This document shows, piece after piece, positions 59,706 to 64,000 of a stretch of 64,000 nt of DNA. The stretch covers positions 1-64,000 of the forward strand of contig CAZIOR010000001.1 in assembly GCA_964540925.1 (NCBI GenBank). Direction: 5' to 3'. Origin of the DNA: CAZFRF01 sp964540925. Lineage in GTDB: Bacteria; Patescibacteriota; Microgenomatia; Levybacterales; UBA12049. Under the pieces are notes generated by a model. The model ran no database searches. It was not told where the DNA came from and worked only from the letters and a program-made list of their open reading frames with translations. Made by a program: the position numbers and the translations under genes. Position 1 is the stretch's first letter, and every line of letters begins with the position of its first letter.

Positions 59706-61226
59706 TTAATCTCCATTTTGTACTGAAAATTCTTGAAGAAAGTAAATGTAGTCAATCTGATCGATTGTTCCATCATCATTAATATCTGCAGTTAATTTAT
59801 ATGTATCATTTGAGTTGCATGCTGCTTTGTCTGCATCTGTTTTTGCGAAAATAGAGCAGGAGATAAAGAGATTATAATCCTCAATACCTATAGAGTTATT
59901 CATATTAATGTCACCATTTGTAAGATTGACAGCTGGAATGGTGTTGTGTTGTATTGCTGGATTAATAAAAACAGTTCCAGGAATCTGCTTAGTTAGAAAT
60001 CCTGGTACGGTAACTTTTACAATATAATTTCCCGCTAATAAATCATAACCATTTCCATTTTCTATTTCTAACGAGCCTGTAAATTTACCATAATTAGCTG
60101 AAGTTTCTTCTGTTTGATAATTAATCTTAGTATGTGCTTCACCAAATTTCTCATTTTTTAGATTATAAATTTCTAGTTTTACTTCTCTCTCTGCGTGGAC
60201 TGGATTTTTGTTTGATGCTGTAAATGCTGGAACTCTATTTGTTCCAGTAGTTCCAATTGTATTGAGTCCAAGTACAACATCTAAGTTAAATTTGTTACTC
60301 GATCCTCCGCCTGATTGGCAAGCTGCTCCTTCTGTTGTGCATCCTCCAGTATTAGTCCCACAGGCGTTAACTTTTACGCAAGCATTGTTTTGACATTCAA
60401 AATGAGGATTTACATTAGTTCCGGTACAAACTCCGCCTGATGCCTGAACTGTATATTTAATAGTAAAGCTATCTTTTTTAGCTGGCTTTGCTTTATTAGC
60501 AACCTCTATATTAAAGGGTGTTGTTCCTGTAGCAGTGGTGCTAGATTTAATCTTTATAGTTGCGCTTGCTTGATCTCCATTTTTAAGATTTACAATTGTA
60601 GCTGGCACAAAAACAACAGTCCAGTTAGCTGGAATATTAAGAGCTGAAACTCTAAAATCTGCAGGATTACAGCGAATATTATTATTTTTTATATTAAGTG
60701 AATAAGTTAGTTCTGCTCCAGCAGCTCCAGTTTTTTCTGCAGCAGCAGAGGTAACAGTAGGGTTTAGTTCCTTGCATTCCGCAGTAACCACATAGCCAAT
60801 ATTTTTAACAACATCTTTGGCATTTGCATTGTTAATATTTACAGCTGTTACAGAATTTATGTTATGTGTGCCAACGGTTGCATTTCTTGGTGGAGTTACG
60901 GTTCCATTAAAATTTATTGTTGCATTTTCAGCTACAGTTGCTACGTTTGTTGTGGAAACTTTGTTGCCAGTAAAATCAATTTTCCAGCCAGAATTTGCTC
61001 CGCCAGGCAAATCTGCTTTAAGTTTATACTGTTTAGTGCCGTTAGCAGCAGCGCAGTTTTTAAGTTGAAAATGATAGGTAACAGAGTTTGGGTGATTAGT
61101 ATGCCCAGTTAGTTTAAGAATAGGGTCAGGGCAAGCAGCATTTACGCTTTGAGTAAAGAGGGAAAAAATGCTTAAAACGAAAAAAGAAATAAATAAAACC
61201 TTAATTGTTTTTAATAATAAACGCAT
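59706..61226 (-). CDS. Secreted dockerin-containing protein
   Basis: This 506-aa protein has a signal peptide (residues 8-31, ending VNAA). Two or more beta-domains at about 40-260 resemble NEW3/CARDB-type Ig-like domains (LKNGDQASATIKIKSS). A Cys-rich stretch near 265-305 and another beta-domain at 310-430 follow. The C-terminus carries a type I-like dockerin: DINMNNSIGIEDYNLF near 440 and DINDDGTIDQIDYIYFL near 482, two EF-hand-like calcium loops. No catalytic domain is recognised. Confidence 0.8.
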   Translation of the reverse strand: MRLLLKTIKVLFISFFVLSIFSLFTQSVNAACPDPILKLTGHTNHPNSVTYHFQLKNCAAANGTKQYKLKADLPGGANSGWKIDFTGNKVSTTNVATVAENATINFNGTVTPPRNATVGTHNINSVTAVNINNANAKDVVKNIGYVVTAECKELNPTVTSAAAEKTGAAGAELTYSLNIKNNNIRCNPADFRVSALNIPANWTVVFVPATIVNLKNGDQASATIKIKSSTTATGTTPFNIEVANKAKPAKKDSFTIKYTVQASGGVCTGTNVNPHFECQNNACVKVNACGTNTGGCTTEGAACQSGGGSSNKFNLDVVLGLNTIGTTGTNRVPAFTASNKNPVHAEREVKLEIYNLKNEKFGEAHTKINYQTEETSANYGKFTGSLEIENGNGYDLLAGNYIVKVTVPGFLTKQIPGTVFINPAIQHNTIPAVNLTNGDINMNNSIGIEDYNLFISCSIFAKTDADKAACNSNDTYKLTADINDDGTIDQIDYIYFLQEFSVQNGD

Positions 61227-61288
61227 ATAAATCCTTAGATTTAGAATAGTATAGTCTTAAATACTTTGTCAAGAAGAGTATTTATGGC

Positions 61289-61317
61289 TTGAAAACTAGT
61301 GAATATATTTGTATAAT
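61289..61317 (+). promoter_or_regulatory. rpsB-tsf-frr promoter
   Basis: TTGAAA at 61289-61294 and TATAAT at 61312-61317 have a 17-bp spacer, with predicted start near 61324, leaving a 74-nt leader. Confidence 0.75.
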
Positions 61318-61323
61318 ACTTGC

Positions 61324-61397
61324 TATCACTCACATTCAGACAAAGTTTCTGAGAGTAAAATCCTCGTTTGAATGGCGGAATAAGAAACTTAAAATTT
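61324..61397 (+). ncRNA. Candidate structured leader of rpsB
   Basis: AAGTTTCT (61343-61350) can pair with AGAAACTT (61383-61390), eight perfect base pairs, enclosing GAGAGTAAAATCCTC with its own GAG/CTC stem. The AUG at 61398 follows 7 nt after the closing strand. Leaders bound by S2 control rpsB in many bacteria, and this could be one. Confidence 0.5.
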
Positions 61398-62234
61398 ATG
61401 AAAGACATAACACTTGAACAACTTCTTGAAGCCGGATGTCATTTTGGCCATCAAGTTACTAGATCAAATCCTAAAGCTAGGGATTTTGTTTTTGAGGCAA
61501 GAGACAATATTCAAATCATAGACTTGGGTAAAACCAAAGAAGGCTTAGATGCTGCTGCAGCTTTTGTTAAAACCCTAGGACAAACTGGTAAAACCCTTTT
61601 AATTATTGGTACTAAAAAACAAGCAAAGCAAATAATTGAAGAAGAAGTATTAAGAGGTAGAGAAGCATTGGGAGAAGAAGGATCATTAAAACTCTTCTAT
61701 ATTACTCAAAGATGGGTTGGAGGAATCTTAACAAATTTCCCAGAAGTTTCTAAAAACTTCAAAAAACTTTCTGATTTAAAGGCTAATTTAGCAACATCAG
61801 AAATGAAAGCAAAATATACAAAGAAAGAAATCGGACTATTTGATAAAGAAAGACAAAGATTAGAAGGTTTTTATTCTGGAATTATAGGAATGACTCAAAA
61901 ACCAGACGCTCTATTTATAGTTGATTCTCATATGGAAAATTTAGCAGTAAGAGAAGCTTTATCTACTCATGTACCAACAGCAGCAATTGTTGATACAAAT
62001 GCAGATCCATATATTATTGATCATCCAATTCCTGCAAATGACGATGCGGTTGGAAGCATTAAGTTAATTGTTGGTCATATTGTTGATGCTTTTGTTGAAG
62101 GAGTAAAACATCCTGAGAAAAAAGAAGTTGAAAAACCTGCTAAAGAAGAAACAAAAACAGAAAAAGCTCCAAAAGAAGAAAAGAAAGAAGTAAAAAAAGC
62201 AACTAAAGCTAAAAAAACAGCAGCAAAGAAATAA
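61398..62234 (+). CDS. rpsB: 30S ribosomal protein S2
   Basis: This 278-aa protein is S2. LEAGCHFGHQVTRSNPKA near residue 9, FYITQRWVGGILTNF near 98 and PDALFIVDSHMENLAVREAL near 170 are characteristic. The last 40 residues are a Lys/Glu/Ala-rich tail ending KKTAAKK, extending beyond the usual 230-260. The start at 61398 (MKDITLEQ) is preferred to a longer frame from 61368 because it lies just after the leader stem and matches the family N-terminus. It is followed 1 nt later by tsf. Confidence 0.96.
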   Translation: MKDITLEQLLEAGCHFGHQVTRSNPKARDFVFEARDNIQIIDLGKTKEGLDAAAAFVKTLGQTGKTLLIIGTKKQAKQIIEEEVLRGREALGEEGSLKLFYITQRWVGGILTNFPEVSKNFKKLSDLKANLATSEMKAKYTKKEIGLFDKERQRLEGFYSGIIGMTQKPDALFIVDSHMENLAVREALSTHVPTAAIVDTNADPYIIDHPIPANDDAVGSIKLIVGHIVDAFVEGVKHPEKKEVEKPAKEETKTEKAPKEEKKEVKKATKAKKTAAKK

Positions 62235-62235
62235 T

Positions 62236-62688
62236 ATGGCATTAGATGTAACACTTATTAAAAAATTAAGAGACGAAACCTCAGCCTCAATTGCAGATTG
62301 TAGAAAAGCCCTTGAAGAAACAGATGGTAACTACGAAAAAGCTTTGGGATGGTTAAAAAAACACGGAATTGAAAAAGCCGAGAAAAAAGCTGACAGAGAA
62401 ACAGCTCAAGGATTAGTTGAGTCATATATTCATCAAAATGGAAAAGTAGGATCTGTTTTGGTTATTCTTTGCGAAACAGATTTCGTTGCTAGAACAGAAG
62501 ATTTTAAAAAACTGGCTCATGAGGTTGCGATGCAAGTTGCTGCTATGGATCCAAAAGACGTTGACACACTCTTAAAACAAGAATATATTAGAGATGGTTC
62601 TGTTACTATTAATGATTTAATTAAGCAAACAATTGCCAAGCTTGGAGAAAACATTGTAGTAAGAGAATTTAAAAGGTTTGAAATATAA
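62236..62688 (+). CDS. tsf: Short translation elongation factor Ts
   Basis: This 150-aa protein is EF-Ts, which recycles EF-Tu-GDP. It has the UBA-like N-terminal module (residues 1-50, LRDETSASIADCRKALEETD) and the core with ILCETDFVARTEDFKKLAHE near 75, and ends after GENIVVREFKRFEI. The C-terminal subdomain and coiled coil of the E. coli protein (283 aa) are missing. The end of the frame overlaps the frr start (TAATG), so the short form is genuine. Similar minimal EF-Ts occur in reduced lineages. Confidence 0.93.
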   Translation: MALDVTLIKKLRDETSASIADCRKALEETDGNYEKALGWLKKHGIEKAEKKADRETAQGLVESYIHQNGKVGSVLVILCETDFVARTEDFKKLAHEVAMQVAAMDPKDVDTLLKQEYIRDGSVTINDLIKQTIAKLGENIVVREFKRFEI

Positions 62689-63248
62689 TGGATTCTAACT
62701 TATCTCAGGCACAAGTTAACATGAAAAAAGTCCTGGAGGTCTTAAATACAGATCTTTCCACAGTCAGGGCTGGAAAAGCATCCCCATCACTCGTTGATAA
62801 TATTATGGTTGGTGCATATGGTGGAACTCAAAAACTTAGAGTAATGGAGCTTGCTCAAATTCATGCATTAGACAATCAAACCCTAGCTATAACTCCTTAT
62901 GATGCCTCAATAATTGGGGAAATTAAAAATGCAATTTTAGAATCAAATACGGGTCTTACTCCAGTAATTGATGGTCCAGTTATTAGAATTTCAATCCCTC
63001 CATTATCAGAAGAAAGAAGACAACAATTAGTTCATTTAGTTAATCAAAAACTTGAAGGTGGAAGAATTCAGGTAAGGCAAGTAAGACATGAGGAAATGGA
63101 AGCTATTAAGAAAAGTTTTGCAGATAAGTTAATTACAGAAGATGATAGAGATAGACTTGAAAAAGAAATTCAAAAATTAACTGATGAAACAATTGCAACA
63201 ATTGATTCTATGGGCAAGCAAAAAGAAGTAGAGTTAATGCAAATTTAA
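62688..63248 (+). CDS. frr: Ribosome recycling factor
   Basis: This 186-aa protein splits post-termination ribosomes together with EF-G. LSTVRAGKASPSLVDNIMV near residue 20 and the C-terminal helix KQKEVELMQI are family signatures, with PPLSEERRQQLVHLVNQKLE near 105. Length is standard. The usual pyrH gene between tsf and frr is absent here. Confidence 0.96.
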   Translation: MDSNLSQAQVNMKKVLEVLNTDLSTVRAGKASPSLVDNIMVGAYGGTQKLRVMELAQIHALDNQTLAITPYDASIIGEIKNAILESNTGLTPVIDGPVIRISIPPLSEERRQQLVHLVNQKLEGGRIQVRQVRHEEMEAIKKSFADKLITEDDRDRLEKEIQKLTDETIATIDSMGKQKEVELMQI

Positions 63249-63305
63249 TTTCCTCAAAACTTCATAATTGAAATTTAATTTAAATTCATGTAATCTAGTA
63301 CTCTA

Positions 63306-64000
63306 ATGCTAGTTACGGTCTTAATTTTTCTACTTATTCTTTCTATTTTAGTTCTTATCCACGAAGCCGGTCATTTTTTTACTGCAAAGTTCTTTGGCAT
63401 TAAGGTAGAGGAGTTTGGTTTTGGTTTACCACCTAGAGTTTTTGGTATTAAAAGAGGTGAAACAATTTATTCACTTAACTGGTTGCCAATAGGAGGATTT
63501 GTAAAGCTTTATGGAGAAGATGATGCAGGAAGTGGATCTGTTAATTTAAAACAGTCTTCAGAGCTACCTAAAAAAGATTTAAGTCGAGCTTTTTATGCCC
63601 GTCCTGTTTGGCAAAGAGCAGCTGTTGTCATAGCTGGAGTTTTCATGAACTTTGTATTAGCAGTAACAATTGTCACAATTCTTTTTTCAGTTGTTGGAGT
63701 AACTAGTCCAGGAAAAGACGTTGTCGTTGATAGTATTTTAAAGAATTCACCAGCCGAAGCAGCGGGTTTAAAAGTAGGGGATAAAATTGCAAAAATTGAC
63801 GGGCAAGTAATTACATCTCCTGCAGAATTAGTCTCTATTACAAAAAAACATTTAGGAGAGAAAGTAACATTAGAAGTAAAAGATAAAAATGCTAAAATAA
63901 GAGTTTTAACTGTTACGCCAAGAAAAACTTATCCTAAAAACCAAGGCCCAATGGGAGTAGGAATTTCCCAATCAGTTGTTACTAAGAAATATCCTTGGTA
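63306..64000 (+). CDS. rseP: RseP-like M50 membrane protease with PDZ domain (partial)
   Basis: The window end cuts this gene after 231 codons. The catalytic motif HEAGH lies at residues 19-23 in the first helix, followed by FGFGLPPRVFGIK and NWLPIGGFVKLYGEDD near 60. A second helix (VVIAGVFMNFVLAVTIV) precedes a PDZ domain near 135-200 (SPAEAAGLKVGDKIAKIDG). RseP-type enzymes perform regulated intramembrane proteolysis. It follows frr after 57 nt, the usual downstream neighbour order in many bacteria. Confidence 0.92.
   Translation, partial: MLVTVLIFLLILSILVLIHEAGHFFTAKFFGIKVEEFGFGLPPRVFGIKRGETIYSLNWLPIGGFVKLYGEDDAGSGSVNLKQSSELPKKDLSRAFYARPVWQRAAVVIAGVFMNFVLAVTIVTILFSVVGVTSPGKDVVVDSILKNSPAEAAGLKVGDKIAKIDGQVITSPAELVSITKKHLGEKVTLEVKDKNAKIRVLTVTPRKTYPKNQGPMGVGISQSVVTKKYPW

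Overview
The window is an AT-rich bacterial chromosome scaffold (three 100-N assembly gaps). It most likely comes from an uncultivated member of the Candidate Phyla Radiation / Patescibacteria, probably a Microgenomates-type lineage. Pointers are a divergent 16S rRNA gene with mismatches to common amplicon primers, a very short EF-Ts (150 aa), an unusual two-part ThyX, small tightly packed genes, many membrane-anchored hypotheticals, and a stand-alone 16S gene. TGA is used as a stop. The lineage is inferred from sequence character, not from a tree.

Layout. 0-4 kb: an MreB paralogue, a WecG/TagA/CpsF glycosyltransferase, an 810-bp AT-rich gap, a GalT-like uridylyltransferase and a small HTH regulator. 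4-5.2 kb (minus): rplJ-rplL with an L10-type leader and attenuator. 5.3-8.3 kb: an overlapping trio of transglutaminase-like protein, DegT-type aminotransferase and FemAB-type ligase. 8.3-11.4 kb (minus): secE-nusG-rplK-rplA and a PlsC-like acyltransferase, with a probable L1 target hairpin before rplK. 11.5-14.3 kb: galU, a PAP2 phosphatase, an unassigned multibranched RNA candidate, tRNA-Thr, tRNA-Tyr, tRNA-Thr, rpmG and tRNA-Trp. 14.3-20.8 kb: a GH99-like secreted protein, M50 protease, rpmB, methyltransferase, fmt, def and an O-antigen-ligase-like protein. 21.4-25.5 kb: the elongation cluster mreB-mreC-mreD-mrdA. 26.7-36.8 kb: topA, a SpoU-family methylase, a sigma-region-4-like protein, an Asp/Glu racemase and a secreted zincin. 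36.8-38.9 kb: a solitary 16S rRNA gene with its own promoter, leader hairpins, boxA-like element, processing stem and terminator. 38.9-45.2 kb: two glycosyltransferases, tRNA-Cys, tRNA-Ile, pyrD, and a three-gene surface operon ending in a cohesin-like, LPPTG-tailed protein. 45.2-53.5 kb: a carbonic-anhydrase-like protein, the dTTP genes dcd, tmk, dut and thyX, a MidA-like methyltransferase and glyA. 53.5-61.2 kb (minus): a secreted/membrane cluster with a 1093-aa multidomain protein, a membrane-anchored cohesin-like protein and a dockerin protein. 61.3-64 kb: rpsB-tsf-frr-rseP, the last cut by the window end.

Three themes stand out. First, many genes have a TTGnnn-N15-18-TATAnT promoter whose -10 box lies only 6-8 nt before the start codon, so leaderless mRNA is predicted to be common, while ribosomal-protein operons keep structured leaders. 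Second, two cohesin-like proteins and one dockerin protein suggest a cell-surface assembly system. Third, classical operons (L11-L1-L10-L12, tRNA-rpmG-Trp-secE-nusG, 16S-23S) are split here while several of their regulatory RNAs are retained.
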